From positions 186,001 to 250,000 of the forward strand of contig JAJDWB010000007.1 in the NCBI GenBank assembly GCA_022825855.1: a DNA stretch of 64,000 bases, given 5' to 3'. Positions 17,205 to 27,225 of this stretch are shown piece by piece. The notes beneath the pieces are model-generated. The model was not told the DNA's origin, made no database searches, and saw only the letters and a list, made by a program, of their open reading frames with translations. The stretch is from Dehalococcoidia bacterium (GTDB lineage Bacteria; Chloroflexota; Dehalococcoidia; Bin125). The translations under genes were made by a program, and so were the position numbers. The stretch's first letter is position 1. Every line of letters begins with the position of its first letter.

Positions 17205-17292
17205 CAGCGCCCTCGCAGCAGGGATCACGGGTGGCCGCGTTACTCTGCCTCACCACGGGTCTGCCGACAGCGACGCGGACGGGGAGGCATTC

Positions 17293-18330
17293 ATGGATTG
17301 CGGGATCTTCTTTCTGCTCCAGTCACCGAGCGGGCAGAATCACGCCGAGGTGTTCGATCGGGCAACGGAACTGACCCAAGTCGCGGAACGGCTTGGCTTC
17401 GACAGCGCCTGGTGCGCCGAGCACCACTTCTCCACCTACGGCTATCTCTCGCGTCCGTTGATGTTCGCCCTGCACCTCGCGGCCCACACCGAGCACATCC
17501 GGGTCGGATCGGCGGTGGTCGTGCTGCCGCTGCACCATCCGCTAGTCGTGGCGGAAGAGATCGGCACCGCCGACGTGCTCAGCGGCGGGCGTCTCGATGT
17601 CGGACTGGGGCGCGGCTATCAGCGCTACGAGTTTGAGCGTCTCGGGCATTCGCTCGAGGAGAGTCGGGAGCGATTCGACGAGGCAGTGGACATTCTGCTC
17701 AAGTCGTTCTCGGGCAAGCCCTTCTCGCACGAGGGCAAGTACTACTGCTTCGACGAAACCAGCGTCTTCCCCAGGCCGATCCAGGAACCGCACCCGCCGA
17801 TCTGGATCGTGGGCCAGAGTCCGGAGTCGATCGCGGCGACGGCCGAGCGAGGCTTCAACCTGATCACGGGCGGCTTCGGCATCCCCATCGATCGGCTGGC
17901 CGAGTTTCGCCGCACGTTCGACCATGCGTTACCCGATCCGAGTCAGCGGGCAGCAATCCGGGTCAGCACCCAGCGGGCAATCTATGTGACGCACGATGAG
18001 TCAGAGTTACCCGACATCGTTGAGCAGGCGCGCTGGAACATGCGCGTCACGCTGAGCCTGCGTCAGGGCTTGGCGCGAGTCGATCACGGCCGCGCCCTTG
18101 CGATTCCCTTCGAGGAGGAGCCGACGACGGAGGATCTGCTCGACCGTTACCTCGTGGTCGGTACGCCGGACACCTGCATCCAGAAGATCAGGCAGCTCCG
18201 CAAGGTGATGGGCATCGACCATTTCAACGCCAACTTCTGGTTCGGCGACCTCTCGCAGAAGCAGGTGCTGGGGTCGATGAATCTGTTCGCGGAAGAGGTG
18301 CTGCCAGTGCTCAAGTCGGGGCAGTTCTAG
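17293..18330 (+). CDS. LLM-class flavin-dependent oxidoreductase
   Basis: Start chosen at ATG 17293 with GGGGAGG upstream. The 345-residue protein is a bacterial-luciferase-like TIM barrel: AERLGFDSAWCAEHHF near residue 35, AVVVLPLHHPLVVAEE, and RLDVGLGRGYQRYEFE, with PPIWIVGQSPES in the second half. Such enzymes use FMNH2 (or F420 in some lineages) to oxygenate or oxidise organic substrates. The AEHHF motif places it in the alkanal-monooxygenase-like branch. It ends with a 4-bp convergent overlap with the next SDR gene. Substrate unknown. Confidence 0.9.
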   Translation: MDCGIFFLLQSPSGQNHAEVFDRATELTQVAERLGFDSAWCAEHHFSTYGYLSRPLMFALHLAAHTEHIRVGSAVVVLPLHHPLVVAEEIGTADVLSGGRLDVGLGRGYQRYEFERLGHSLEESRERFDEAVDILLKSFSGKPFSHEGKYYCFDETSVFPRPIQEPHPPIWIVGQSPESIAATAERGFNLITGGFGIPIDRLAEFRRTFDHALPDPSQRAAIRVSTQRAIYVTHDESELPDIVEQARWNMRVTLSLRQGLARVDHGRALAIPFEEEPTTEDLLDRYLVVGTPDTCIQKIRQLRKVMGIDHFNANFWFGDLSQKQVLGSMNLFAEEVLPVLKSGQF

Positions 18331-19112
18331 GCCCCACCGGTCACGTCGATGGTGACGCCGGTGACGAAGTCGGCGTGCGACGAGGCGAGGAAGCAGACCA
18401 CGTTGGCCTGATCGACCGGCTCGGCCAGCCGTCCCAGCGGAGTTGCAGCCACGGCGCTGTCCCGCAGTTCCGGCGGCCGACCTTCCCAATGCCGACGGAT
18501 GCGCTCCGTCAAAGTCGCTGAGGGTGCGATTGCGTTGACATTGATGCCGGCCGGGCCGACTTCGAGTGAGAGCTTCTTCGTGAAGGCGATGATCCCGCCC
18601 TTGGCCGCCGCGTAGGCCGACGAACTGCTCGCGCTCCGGCCGCGACCGGCGATCGAGGCGAAGTTGACGATCTTGCCAGAACGCTGTTTGGTCATCTGCG
18701 GGATCACGGCGTGGCAGAAGAGGAAGGTGCCGCTGAGATTGAAGTCGAGGATCTTCTGCCATTCGTCCATTGTCAGCTCGTCGGCGTGGGCGGCCGGATT
18801 GTCGATAATCGTCGATCCGCCGACGCCATTGATCAGAATGTCGATCCGGCCGTAGCGATCAATCAGATCGGCAACCACAGCGTCCACCTCGGACTGTTCC
18901 AGCGCGTTGGCGCAGTAGGCGAGGTGCTCGCCGCCGCCCGCTTCGGCCAGGGCGGCCATCGCGCCGTCAAGCAGCTCCTGGTTGATGTCGACCGCGGCGA
19001 CGGTCCCGCCCTCGGCGGCGATGATTTCGGCGCTGGCGCGGCAGATGCCGGCGGCCGCGCCCGAAATCAGCGCAACCTTGCCTCGGAATCGCGCGAATGA
19101 GACTTCGGTCAT
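18327..19112 (-). CDS. SDR-family oxidoreductase with unusual nucleotide-binding motif
   Basis: A 261-residue short-chain dehydrogenase. The catalytic YAAAK and the upstream Ser (NFASIAG) are present, and the NNAG-like segment reads INGVGG. The glycine-rich motif reads SGAAAGICRA: the third glycine of TGxxxGIG is replaced by Cys24, which could alter cofactor binding. Last gene of a four-gene minus-strand operon (Hyi-like isomerase, SDR, enoyl-CoA hydratase, this gene), 18 bp after the hydratase gene. Likely an NAD(P)-dependent hydroxyacyl or alcohol dehydrogenase in the same pathway. Confidence 0.88.
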   Translation of the reverse strand: MTEVSFARFRGKVALISGAAAGICRASAEIIAAEGGTVAAVDINQELLDGAMAALAEAGGGEHLAYCANALEQSEVDAVVADLIDRYGRIDILINGVGGSTIIDNPAAHADELTMDEWQKILDFNLSGTFLFCHAVIPQMTKQRSGKIVNFASIAGRGRSASSSSAYAAAKGGIIAFTKKLSLEVGPAGINVNAIAPSATLTERIRRHWEGRPPELRDSAVAATPLGRLAEPVDQANVVCFLASSHADFVTGVTIDVTGGA

Positions 19113-19130
19113 GTCGATGGCTCCGTACGT

Positions 19131-19988
19131 TCAGCGTCCCTCGAAGTTCGGAACGCGCCGCTCCCGGAGCGCGGCGCGGGCCTCATCAGCGTCTGCGGAT
19201 GTGGCCAGGATCGGCGACGCGTTGGAAGTCAGCACTGCCGTCGTTTCCAGTGTGCTGTCCATTGCGGCGCGGATCACCCGCTTGTTGATCCAGGTGACCA
19301 TAGGCGGGTTACGCATGATCCGGGCGCAGAGGGCGCGGACCTCGTCCTCAAGCTCGTCGGCCGGGACTAGCCGGTTGAGCACGCCCCAGTCGGCCGCCGT
19401 CTGCGCGTCGAGATGTCCGGTGAAGGAGAATTCGAGCGCACGGCCCAGTCCGGCCAGGCGGGTCAGATAGTAGGCGCCGCCGTTCTCGATGATCTGCCCG
19501 ACCTGCTGATAGGCGATGAAGCGGGTGTGCTCGCAGCCGTAGCGGATGTCGCATTGCAGGGCCATGTCCATGCCGAATCCGGCAGCCACGCCGTTGACCA
19601 TCGCGACGGTTGGCTTGCGCACGTAGGAGATGTCGCGCATCAGCTTGGTCAGTCCGTAGAAGAAGCGCTGGCGGGTTGCATCGAGACCGCCGGGCTCGTA
19701 GGGCGCGTTGCCGAGGTAGTTGTCGTCGGGCTCGAACTCGCCCAGGTCGCTCCCGCGCACATCGACGCCGGCGCAGAAGCCGCGGCCCATGCCGGTCAGC
19801 ACAATCACCTGGACGTCGGGATCGTCGTCGGCGGCGCGCATGTACTCACCGACCTTGGCCAGGGTGCCGGTTCGTTCGGTGCCGCCGACGGCGGCGTTGA
19901 GCTTCTCCGGCCGGTTGAATTTGATCCAGAGGATGCCGTTGTCTTCTTTCTCGTAGAGCAGATAAGGAACCAGCTCGAGCTGTTGCAT
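19131..19988 (-). CDS. Enoyl-CoA hydratase/isomerase family protein
   Basis: The 285-residue crotonase-fold protein contains ILWIKFNRPEKLNA at the start, the oxyanion-hole segments GMGRGFCAGVDVRG and MVNGVAAGFGMDMALQCD, and the C-terminal helical domain. Crotonases stabilise an enolate of an acyl-CoA and carry out hydration, isomerisation or decarboxylation. The usual catalytic Glu pair is not clearly readable, so the exact reaction is open. Located 13 bp after one SDR gene and 18 bp before another, it is part of a catabolic operon. Confidence 0.88.
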   Translation of the reverse strand: MQQLELVPYLLYEKEDNGILWIKFNRPEKLNAAVGGTERTGTLAKVGEYMRAADDDPDVQVIVLTGMGRGFCAGVDVRGSDLGEFEPDDNYLGNAPYEPGGLDATRQRFFYGLTKLMRDISYVRKPTVAMVNGVAAGFGMDMALQCDIRYGCEHTRFIAYQQVGQIIENGGAYYLTRLAGLGRALEFSFTGHLDAQTAADWGVLNRLVPADELEDEVRALCARIMRNPPMVTWINKRVIRAAMDSTLETTAVLTSNASPILATSADADEARAALRERRVPNFEGR

Positions 19989-20001
19989 GGGTCCCGTCTT
20001 T

Positions 20002-20766
20002 CTAGCCGCGGCCGAAGAGCGGCATCTTGGTCGCCATCACTGTGATGAATGGCACATTGGCGTCAAGCGGCAGGCGGGCCATGTAGAGAATGGCCTCGGC
20101 GACGTGTTCGACGTCAAACGTCGGCTCGGGCATGCGTTCGCCGTTCGGCTGCGGCACGCCTCGGGCCATGCCGGCGGTCATCTCCGTGGCTGCGTTGCCA
20201 ATGTCGATCTGCCCGCAGGCGATGTCGTACTTGCGGCCGTCAAGGGCGGTCGATTTGGTCAGGCCGGTCAAGGCGTGCTTGGTCGCGGTGTAGGGCGCCG
20301 AGTTGGGTCGAGGACGATCGGCGGAAATCGAACCGTTGTTGATGATCCGCCCCCCGCGAGGATCCTGATCCTTCATGATCCGGAACGCCTCCTGCGTGCA
20401 GAGAAAGCATGCGGTCAGATTGAGGTCGACGGTGTACTTCCACTGTTCAACGGTCAGGTCCTCGAGCAGCACCGGCGGTGCGCCGCCTCCGGCGTTGTTG
20501 AAGAGCAGGTCGAGCCGTCCGAATTCCTCGCGCACGCGGGCGAAGAGCGAGGCGATCGAGTCCGGCTGGGTCACATCGGCCACGACGGCCAGCGTTCGAT
20601 CGGCGTCGTCGCCAGCCATATGTTGGGTCTCCTCCAGGCGTTCCATGCGCCTGCCTGTGATCACGACGGACCAGCCGTCGCGCAACAGCGCCAGGGCAGA
20701 GGCGCGACCCACGCCGGAACCTGCGCCGGTGATCAGCGCCACGGGATGTTTCACGTCACTCGTCAT
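20002..20766 (-). CDS. SDR-family oxidoreductase
   Basis: The 254-residue protein has complete classical SDR motifs: TGAGSGVG (14-21), LLFNNAGGG, a Ser in NNGSIS and YTATK. TGR after the second strand ([10 protein letters not shown]) suggests NADP preference. Its start overlaps the end of the Hyi-like isomerase gene by 4 bp, so translation is coupled. Substrate unknown. Confidence 0.9.
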   Translation of the reverse strand: MTSDVKHPVALITGAGSGVGRASALALLRDGWSVVITGRRMERLEETQHMAGDDADRTLAVVADVTQPDSIASLFARVREEFGRLDLLFNNAGGGAPPVLLEDLTVEQWKYTVDLNLTACFLCTQEAFRIMKDQDPRGGRIINNGSISADRPRPNSAPYTATKHALTGLTKSTALDGRKYDIACGQIDIGNAATEMTAGMARGVPQPNGERMPEPTFDVEHVAEAILYMARLPLDANVPFITVMATKMPLFGRG

Positions 20767-21539
20767 GTCTGAACCCTGCTCTCCGGAACTGTTCCGATGT
20801 CATACGGCCGTGCCCAACCGAGCCCGTCACGCGTCCCACCGCGAGGCCGGTACTCGCAACCGACCCATCCATCGAAGCGCAGCTCGTCGATCAGCGAGAG
20901 GATGTAGCGGTAGTTGATCTCTTGCCCGTCGTCAGGCTCGTAGCGCCCCGGCACGCCGCTGATCTGGAAGTGGCCGATGTGGTCGATCTGCTTGCGGATG
21001 GTCCCGGCCAGGTTCCCTTCCATGATCTGCATGTGGTAGCAGTCGTACTGCATTCGCAGGTTGGCGCGGTCGACCTGCTCAATGATCCGGCCCGCCTGTG
21101 CACTGCCGGTGAGGAAGTAGCCGGGATTGTCGGTCGTGTTGAGCGGCTCGATCATGACCCGCGCGCCGAGCGCCGCCGCCCGATCGGCGGCCCAGCGCAG
21201 GTTCTCGACGAAGGTCGCCTCGGCGTCGGGATGATCGGTCCGCCCAGCGAGGCAATGGATCTGACGGCAACTCAAGGCGCTCGCGTACTCGAGTGCGGTT
21301 TCCATACCGTCGCGAAACGCGGAGTGCTCGCCGGGGACGGCGGCGAGTGCCACCGGTGTGTTGATCAGCACGACCGCCAGTCCGGCTGCTTGCGCTCTCG
21401 CGGCCAGCAACGCGGCTGGTTCGGAGTAGGGCGCCTGAATCTCCACCGCTCGGAAGCCGACCTCGGCCGCCGGCGCGAAGCGATCCGGCAAGGCGGCCTC
21501 CTGGAACATCCACGACACGCTGGCGGCAAGATTGGGCAT
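20763..21539 (-). CDS. Hydroxypyruvate isomerase-like TIM-barrel protein
   Basis: The 258-residue protein belongs to the sugar-phosphate isomerase/epimerase superfamily and is closest by eye to the Hyi/OtnI group: [19 protein letters not shown] at the N-terminus, [15 protein letters not shown] (Glu metal ligand), [14 protein letters not shown] (Asp and His ligands), [10 protein letters not shown] and a final [11 protein letters not shown] (Glu). Such enzymes interconvert hydroxypyruvate and tartronate semialdehyde or isomerise 2-oxo-tetronates. The initiating ATG is the first gene of the four-gene operon. Substrate is not certain. Confidence 0.85.
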   Translation of the reverse strand: MPNLAASVSWMFQEAALPDRFAPAAEVGFRAVEIQAPYSEPAALLAARAQAAGLAVVLINTPVALAAVPGEHSAFRDGMETALEYASALSCRQIHCLAGRTDHPDAEATFVENLRWAADRAAALGARVMIEPLNTTDNPGYFLTGSAQAGRIIEQVDRANLRMQYDCYHMQIMEGNLAGTIRKQIDHIGHFQISGVPGRYEPDDGQEINYRYILSLIDELRFDGWVGCEYRPRGGTRDGLGWARPYDIGTVPESRVQT

Positions 21540-21672
21540 GTCGGCATGCTAGGTCGTGGCTTCGTTCGGGAGAGAATCTGTCCTGCATGGGAAGCGAGGG
21601 GTAAGGTGAGGGTCCCATGCCCAGACGGAATCCCTGACTAATCCGATCACAGGCCCAACAGGGGACCACACG

Positions 21673-23070
21673 ATGACGAACAACGCCTACGACCCTGCGA
21701 CGTACGAACCACTCACGTTTCACGACGCTGCCGAACGCTTTCGAACGGGCGAAGACACACCCAGCGATTACCTGGAACGTTGCCTGGCGACGATCGAGGA
21801 TCGTGAACCGATCGTGCAGGCGTTTGCCCATCTGAGTCCCGTGCTGGCGCGCGAGTCGGCGGCGGCCAGCACGGCTCGCTGGGCGGCCGGAACCCCGCGC
21901 TCGCCGATCGACGGAATGCCAATCGGGATCAAGGACCTGCTCGAGACGAAGGACATGCCGACGGAGTTCGGCTGCGAGGCCTGGCGGGGCAACTTCCCGA
22001 ACCGCGACAACGCCGCGGTCTGGGCGTTGCGACAGGCCGGCGCCGTGATTCTGGGCAAGACCGTGACGGCCGAACTCGGCGGTTCGCATCCCGGTCCGAC
22101 GACCAACCCGTTCGACCCGACGCGTTCGCCCGGCGGTTCTTCCTCAGGCTCGGCGGCGGCGGTGGCGGCGAGGATGCTGCCGGCGGCGATCGGCTCGCAG
22201 GTCGGCGGTTCGATCATCCGACCCGCCGCCTGGTGCGGCAACGTGGCGCTCAAGCCGAGCCAGGGCGGGATCAACCGAGGCGAGCGGCAGGCGACCAGCA
22301 TGAGCACGCACGGCGTCCACGCGGGCTGTATCGAGGACATGTGGCAGGTCGCCGTCGAAATCGTCAAGCGCGCCGGCGGCGACCGCGGCTGGCCCGGCAT
22401 CCAGGGTCCCGAATCCACGCCCGCACCGCGCCGGCCGGCGCGGCTGATCGTGCTGGAGACCGAGGGTTGGGCTGACCTGGACGACGCCAGCAAGCAGGGC
22501 CTTGCCGGGCTGCTCGATCAACTGCGGGTCCGGGGCGTCGAGACGACGACACGCCGCGACAGCCGACTCGTCGATTCGTTGGAGTGCGCAATCGGCGATG
22601 CAGGCCGGGTCTGCAACTCGATTACCAACTGGGAGAACCGCTGGGCGACGCGGAATCTCGTCGATCAGCATCCCGACGGCGTCAGCGAGCGGGCCAAGGC
22701 GGCGCTGGCTCACGCCGAATCGATGTCGGTGGACGACTACCGCGCCGCGCTGCTCGCCCGCGATCTGGCGCAGCAGGCCCACCGCGCCGTCGCAGCGTCG
22801 GCCGACGCGATCATCACGCTCTCCTGTCCCGGGCCGGCCCACACCTGGCTCGGCGATCAGCCCGGCGAGCCGCTCGCCCCGCTGCCGACCGGCAGCCCGG
22901 TGTTCAACTACCCCAGTTCGATGCTCTTCGCTCCGGCCGTGACGATGCCGCTGATGAGCGTCGGCGGCATGCCGGTGGGCGTGCAGGTCTTCGGTCAGCA
23001 GGGACAGGATGCGGCGATGACCTCGATCGCGCGCTGGATGCTGGATTCGGTGTCGCCGGTCGTCTGCTAG
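21673..23070 (+). CDS. Amidase-signature family hydrolase
   Basis: The 465-residue protein has the amidase-signature catalytic elements: Lys87 in GIKDLLETKD, the cis-Ser loop GGSSSGSA (154-161) and the nucleophile Ser180 in GSQVGGSIIRPA. These enzymes hydrolyse amides through an acyl-enzyme. The GTDTGGS motif is changed to GSQVGGS, which keeps the nucleophile. The C-terminal half reads FNYPSSMLFAPAVTMPLM, typical of broad-substrate members. Start ATG follows AGGGGA. It overlaps the convergent SDR gene by 4 bp. Confidence 0.92.
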   Translation: MTNNAYDPATYEPLTFHDAAERFRTGEDTPSDYLERCLATIEDREPIVQAFAHLSPVLARESAAASTARWAAGTPRSPIDGMPIGIKDLLETKDMPTEFGCEAWRGNFPNRDNAAVWALRQAGAVILGKTVTAELGGSHPGPTTNPFDPTRSPGGSSSGSAAAVAARMLPAAIGSQVGGSIIRPAAWCGNVALKPSQGGINRGERQATSMSTHGVHAGCIEDMWQVAVEIVKRAGGDRGWPGIQGPESTPAPRRPARLIVLETEGWADLDDASKQGLAGLLDQLRVRGVETTTRRDSRLVDSLECAIGDAGRVCNSITNWENRWATRNLVDQHPDGVSERAKAALAHAESMSVDDYRAALLARDLAQQAHRAVAASADAIITLSCPGPAHTWLGDQPGEPLAPLPTGSPVFNYPSSMLFAPAVTMPLMSVGGMPVGVQVFGQQGQDAAMTSIARWMLDSVSPVVC

Positions 23071-23849
23071 TGCATGACCAGCCCGCCGTCGACGTTGAAC
23101 GCCTGACCGGTGATGTTGCGCGCGCCGGGACCGGCGAGGAAGCGCGCCATGTCGCCGATGTCTTCCGGCTCGTTGGCGCGGCCGATCGGGATGCGGCGGT
23201 CGCGTTCGGCTTCGAGCTCGGCCATGCTGCGGCCCGAGCCTTCAGCGCGGTCCTGCATGTTCGTGATGGACAGATCGGTCACGGTCACGCCCGGACAGAT
23301 GGCGTTGACGTTGATGTCGTGGCGGGCAAGCTGGTGCGCCGCGATCATGGTCATCGACAGGACCGCGCCCTTGCTCGCCGCATAGGCCGCGTTCGAGGTG
23401 CCGTTGTAGCCCTTGCCGGCGATCGATGCGATGTTGATGATCCGTCCGCCGCCGCCCTGTTCGATCATTTCCTGCGCCGCGCGCTGCATGCAGAAGAAGA
23501 CGCCCTTGGCGTTGACCCGGTGGATGCGGTCCCAGTCCGACTCGGCGATGTCCATTACGTACAGGAAGCGGGTGACCCCGGCGTTGTTGACCATGATGTC
23601 AATCCGGCCGAAGGCGTCTCTGGCTTGCGCGACCATGCGGTCGATCTCGCCCAGATCGCCCACATCGGCGTGGATCGAGAGGCCCTCCGGTCCCAGCGAC
23701 TGAACCTCCTGGCTTGTGTTCATCGCGTTCTCGGCGTCAATGTCGGCCGCGGCGACATTGGCGCCGGCTTCGGCCAGGCGCAGCGCGATGGCGCGGCCGA
23801 TGCCGCGTCCCGCGCCGGTGACGACGGCGTTCTTGCCTGCGAGCTCCAT
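23067..23849 (-). CDS. SDR-family oxidoreductase (glucose/3-oxoacyl reductase type)
   Basis: The 260-residue protein has full classical motifs: TGAGRGIG (11-18), Asp in AAADIDAE indicating NAD preference, [16 protein letters not shown] and YAASK. A C-terminal GQAFNVDGG segment is typical of FabG-like and glucose-1-dehydrogenase-like members. It is transcribed alone, away from the next gene, and overlaps the amidase 3' end. Substrate unknown. Confidence 0.9.
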   Translation of the reverse strand: MELAGKNAVVTGAGRGIGRAIALRLAEAGANVAAADIDAENAMNTSQEVQSLGPEGLSIHADVGDLGEIDRMVAQARDAFGRIDIMVNNAGVTRFLYVMDIAESDWDRIHRVNAKGVFFCMQRAAQEMIEQGGGGRIINIASIAGKGYNGTSNAAYAASKGAVLSMTMIAAHQLARHDINVNAICPGVTVTDLSITNMQDRAEGSGRSMAELEAERDRRIPIGRANEPEDIGDMARFLAGPGARNITGQAFNVDGGLVMH

Positions 23850-24000
23850 GGACTTCCGCTTTCCGGATCGCCGACGGTGCGGCGTGTGCTGAGCCTAGAT
23901 TCGGCGCCCGGGAAGTTCAACGCCTGTCGATCTCGCTGCTCGCCGCTGAGATGAAATCCCTATCCTCGACCCGTCACCGATCTGCATGAGAGAGCCGAAA

Positions 24001-25458
24001 ATGACCACCATCAGCCAATCATCGTCCGCCGCCGTCCGCGAGCGGCTCGACCATCCGATCATCGACGGCGACTCACACATCGTCGAGTTCATGCCGACCT
24101 TCTTCGACTACCTCAAGGATGTCGGCGGCTCGGACATCGTCAAGCGCTACCGCGATTCGAGCATCAGCCGTCGCTGGGCAGCGATGAGTTGGGACGAGCG
24201 ACGGGCCGAGCGGGTGACCGTCCCGCCCTGGTGGGCGTTGCCGACCGAGAACACGCTGGATCGGGCGACCGCGATGATGCCGGCCTTACTGCACGAGCGC
24301 ATGGACGAGGTCGGCATGGACTTCGTCGTGCTCTATCCGACGATCGGTCTGGGCTTCCCGCATATGCAGGATGATGAAGTGCGTCAGGCCGTCTGCCGCG
24401 CCTTCAACCAGTTCACCGCCGAACAATACGGCGAGTTCTCCGACCGCATGACCGTCGCCGCCGTGATCCCGCTGCACACGCCGGAGGAGGGCATCGCCGA
24501 GTTGGAGTACGCCCACTCGCTGGGTCTCAAGGTGGCGCAGATGCCGGCCTACATTCGCCGACCGGTACCCGCCGTGGCCGAGAAGTACCCGGAACTCGCA
24601 AATCAAGTGACCTGGCTGGACGCATTCGCGATCGACAGTGAGTACGACTATGACCCGTTCTGGCAGCGCTGCCTCGATCTGGGCTTTGCCGTCGCATCGC
24701 ACTCCTCCGGGATGGGCTTCATCGACCGCGCCTCGATCTCCAACTACATGTACAACCACATCGGCCACTTCGCCGCCGCCGGCGAGGTGCTGTGCAAATC
24801 GCTGCTGATGGGCGGGGTCACGACCCGCTTCCCCGAACTGCGAGTGGCCTTGCTCGAAGGCGGCGTCGCGCACGGGGCGCGCATCTACGCCGACATCATC
24901 GCCCGCTGGGAGAAGCGCGGTCCCGAGCAGCTCAATCACCTCGACCCGGCCAATCTCGACATCGAACTCGCCCAGGATCTGTTCTCGCGCTACGGCGGCG
25001 AGCTGACCGAGGGCAAGCTGGATGATCTGCCCAGGACGCTGGGCTTGACCGCACCGGACGTTGAAGACGGGCTCAAGGACAACTTCGCCGCGATGAATAT
25101 CGAGCGGGCGGAGGACTTCTACGACCGCTTCGTGCCCTCGTTCTACTTCGGCTGCGAAGCCGACGACCCGATCACGGCCTGGGCATTCGACGACCGGGTC
25201 AACCCGTTCGGGGCCAAGATCCGCGCGTTCATGAGCACCGACCTCGGCCACTGGGACGTGCCCGACATGTCGGAAGCGGTCGCCGAGGCCTACGAGCCGG
25301 TCGAGAACGGATTGATCAGCCCCGAGGACTTCCGCGACTTCGCCTTCACCAACCAGCTCCGCCTCTACGCGCACAACAACCCCAACTTCTTCAAGGGCAC
25401 GATTGTCGAGGACGCCGCGGCCGAGGAACTGGCCAGGGAGTCGGCGAACGGCGCCTGA
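24001..25458 (+). CDS. Amidohydrolase-2 family metal-dependent hydrolase
   Basis: I use ATG 24001, which has GAGAG upstream, rather than ATG 23986. The 485-residue protein begins with HPIIDGDSHIVEF, the first metal-binding strand of the amidohydrolase-2 family (Asp and His), continues with MDEVGMDFVVLYPT, and has a C-terminal STDLGHWDVPDM holding the last Asp. Relatives are decarboxylases or hydrolases such as aminocarboxymuconate-semialdehyde decarboxylase. Length is greater than the usual 300-400 residues because of an insertion around residues 300-380. It is the first gene of a plus-strand run with an epimerase and an esterase. Confidence 0.85.
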   Translation: MTTISQSSSAAVRERLDHPIIDGDSHIVEFMPTFFDYLKDVGGSDIVKRYRDSSISRRWAAMSWDERRAERVTVPPWWALPTENTLDRATAMMPALLHERMDEVGMDFVVLYPTIGLGFPHMQDDEVRQAVCRAFNQFTAEQYGEFSDRMTVAAVIPLHTPEEGIAELEYAHSLGLKVAQMPAYIRRPVPAVAEKYPELANQVTWLDAFAIDSEYDYDPFWQRCLDLGFAVASHSSGMGFIDRASISNYMYNHIGHFAAAGEVLCKSLLMGGVTTRFPELRVALLEGGVAHGARIYADIIARWEKRGPEQLNHLDPANLDIELAQDLFSRYGGELTEGKLDDLPRTLGLTAPDVEDGLKDNFAAMNIERAEDFYDRFVPSFYFGCEADDPITAWAFDDRVNPFGAKIRAFMSTDLGHWDVPDMSEAVAEAYEPVENGLISPEDFRDFAFTNQLRLYAHNNPNFFKGTIVEDAAAEELARESANGA

Positions 25459-25509
25459 CGCATTAGAGCCGAGCGTTCTTGAGCCATCGCAGCGGAAAGC
25501 AGGCAGGAC

Positions 25510-26448
25510 ATGCGCATCGCAGTGCTTGGCGGCAGTGGATTCATCGGGCCGCGGGTGATGCGGCGGCTGGTGGAGCAGGGGCACGACGTCCACTGCATGG
25601 ACATCAACCCGAACGCACCTGTGCTGGATCCGCTGCGCGATCGGATCACGATCACGCACGGCGACATCACGGTGATGGACGACGTGGTCGAGACGCTGGC
25701 CGCGGCGCGGCCGGATCGTGTGCTCAATCTGGCGTATGTGCTCGGCGCGTCCGAAGCCGACCCGCATCCGCAGGTGCGGATCAACATCCTGGGCATGGAC
25801 AACTGCTTCGAGGCGGCGCGCATTCTGGGCATTCGGCGGGTGATCTATGCCAGTTCGCTTGCGGTCTACGGCCCCCAACGCCTGCACGGCGAGCAGATGG
25901 TGACCGAGGATGACCTCTGTCTGGGCACGGGCATCTACTCGGTGTCCAAGCGATTCAACGAGCACCAGGCCGACTGGTACAACCGCGCCTACGACATGGC
26001 GATCACCGGCATCCGCCCGGCCAACATCACCGGACCGGACAAGCTGCGCGGCTCGATGAATCACGTCCAGTGCCAGGTGCTGCCGGCGCGCGAGGAGCCG
26101 GTCAGCTTCCCCTATCGCGACACGATGACCCTGCCGCTGCACGTCGAGGACATCGCCGAAGTCTTCGTCCGCGTCACGCTGGCCGAACAGACCGCGTACC
26201 CGATCTACAACTCCGGCGGTCACGCCACCAGCGTCGGCGAACTGGCCGACCTCGTGCGCGAGTTTCTGCCCGACGCCGAGATCACATTCGGGGCGGACGA
26301 GGGCGGCCGCGACGCCTCAGGGCTCTTCCTGATGGATAACTCGCGGCTGGTCCAGGAGTTCGAAGTGGAGTATGCGCCCTTCCGGCAACGTGTGCTGGAG
26401 ACGATCAACGAAGTGCGCCACTCGGAGGGGTTGGCCGAGGTGGGTTGA
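25510..26448 (+). CDS. NAD-dependent epimerase/dehydratase family protein
   Basis: The 312-residue extended SDR has LGGSGFIGPRV at the N-terminus for NAD(P), the Ser in IYASSLAVYG and the catalytic YSVSK. GIRPANITGP and the C-terminal LADLVREFLPDAEI match the sugar-nucleotide epimerase fold. GGCAGGAC precedes the ATG. It is probably cotranscribed with the amidohydrolase 51 bp upstream and the alpha/beta hydrolase 35 bp downstream. Substrate may be a non-sugar alcohol or ketone; this cannot be told from the sequence. Confidence 0.88.
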   Translation: MRIAVLGGSGFIGPRVMRRLVEQGHDVHCMDINPNAPVLDPLRDRITITHGDITVMDDVVETLAAARPDRVLNLAYVLGASEADPHPQVRINILGMDNCFEAARILGIRRVIYASSLAVYGPQRLHGEQMVTEDDLCLGTGIYSVSKRFNEHQADWYNRAYDMAITGIRPANITGPDKLRGSMNHVQCQVLPAREEPVSFPYRDTMTLPLHVEDIAEVFVRVTLAEQTAYPIYNSGGHATSVGELADLVREFLPDAEITFGADEGGRDASGLFLMDNSRLVQEFEVEYAPFRQRVLETINEVRHSEGLAEVG

Positions 26449-26483
26449 GCGGCACCGCCGCATGAGCATCAGGGAGGGCTGAG

Positions 26484-27173
26484 ATGGCGACATTCGTCTT
26501 GATCCACGGCGCGTACCAGGGCGGTTGGATCTGGTCGCCCGTCACGGAGCAGCTTCGGTCACAGGGGCACCGTGTCTATGCGCCGTCGCTCGACGGCTGC
26601 GCCGAGCGCGCGGCCCAGGTTCGGCCCGGGATCACGACCGAGACGCACGCCCAAGAACTCGTCGACCTGCTGCGCTACGAGGACCTGGACGAGGTCATCC
26701 TTGTCGGCACGTCATCGGGCGGCATGGTCCTGGCACGGATCGCGGAACTCGCCCGCGAGCGTGTCCGGCGAATCGTCTTTGCCGATGCGCTGGCGCTGTT
26801 CGACGGCGAGAAGATCCGCGACATCGTCACCGCGCCGGCCGAGGTCAGCAACGACGTAGCCACCGGTCCAACCCAGGAACGCATGGCCACGACGCTGCAG
26901 GCCAGCATGGACGCCGAGCTCGCGGCCTGGGCCGCCGAGCGGTTTGGCCTGCACCCGTCCGCGATCTTCAACCAGCCGGTCGTGCTCGACGCCTTCTGGG
27001 AACAGTCCTGGGACGCCTCGGTGATCTGGTGCCGCCAGGCGCCGAATCCGGGAGAGGCGCACCAGCGCCGCTGCGCCGAAACACTCGGCGCGCGCTGGCA
27101 CGAGCTGGACACGGGCCACTACCCGATGCTGAGCACGCCGGACGAGCTGACGCGTCTGATCCTCGACGGCTAG
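26484..27173 (+). CDS. Alpha/beta hydrolase (methylesterase-like)
   Basis: The 229-residue protein begins FVLIHGAYQGGWIW (oxyanion HGAxxG) and has the nucleophile elbow GTSSGG and a C-terminal LDTGHYPML with the catalytic His. The short length and the HGAYQGGW start are typical of the EstC/salicylate-methylesterase-like branch. RBS GGGAGG is close to the ATG. It belongs to the plus-strand group 24001-28873. Substrate likely a small ester. Confidence 0.9.
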   Translation: MATFVLIHGAYQGGWIWSPVTEQLRSQGHRVYAPSLDGCAERAAQVRPGITTETHAQELVDLLRYEDLDEVILVGTSSGGMVLARIAELARERVRRIVFADALALFDGEKIRDIVTAPAEVSNDVATGPTQERMATTLQASMDAELAAWAAERFGLHPSAIFNQPVVLDAFWEQSWDASVIWCRQAPNPGEAHQRRCAETLGARWHELDTGHYPMLSTPDELTRLILDG

Positions 27174-27225
27174 CGATAGGCTGGCCTGCAGTTGCGTCAC
27201 ACAGGAGACGATTGCAGGATCAGCC

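Noticed and set aside
24286-26223. 645-codon minus-strand frame
   Set aside because: Antisense of the amidohydrolase and epimerase genes; composition is rich in Arg, Val, Gly and shows no domain.
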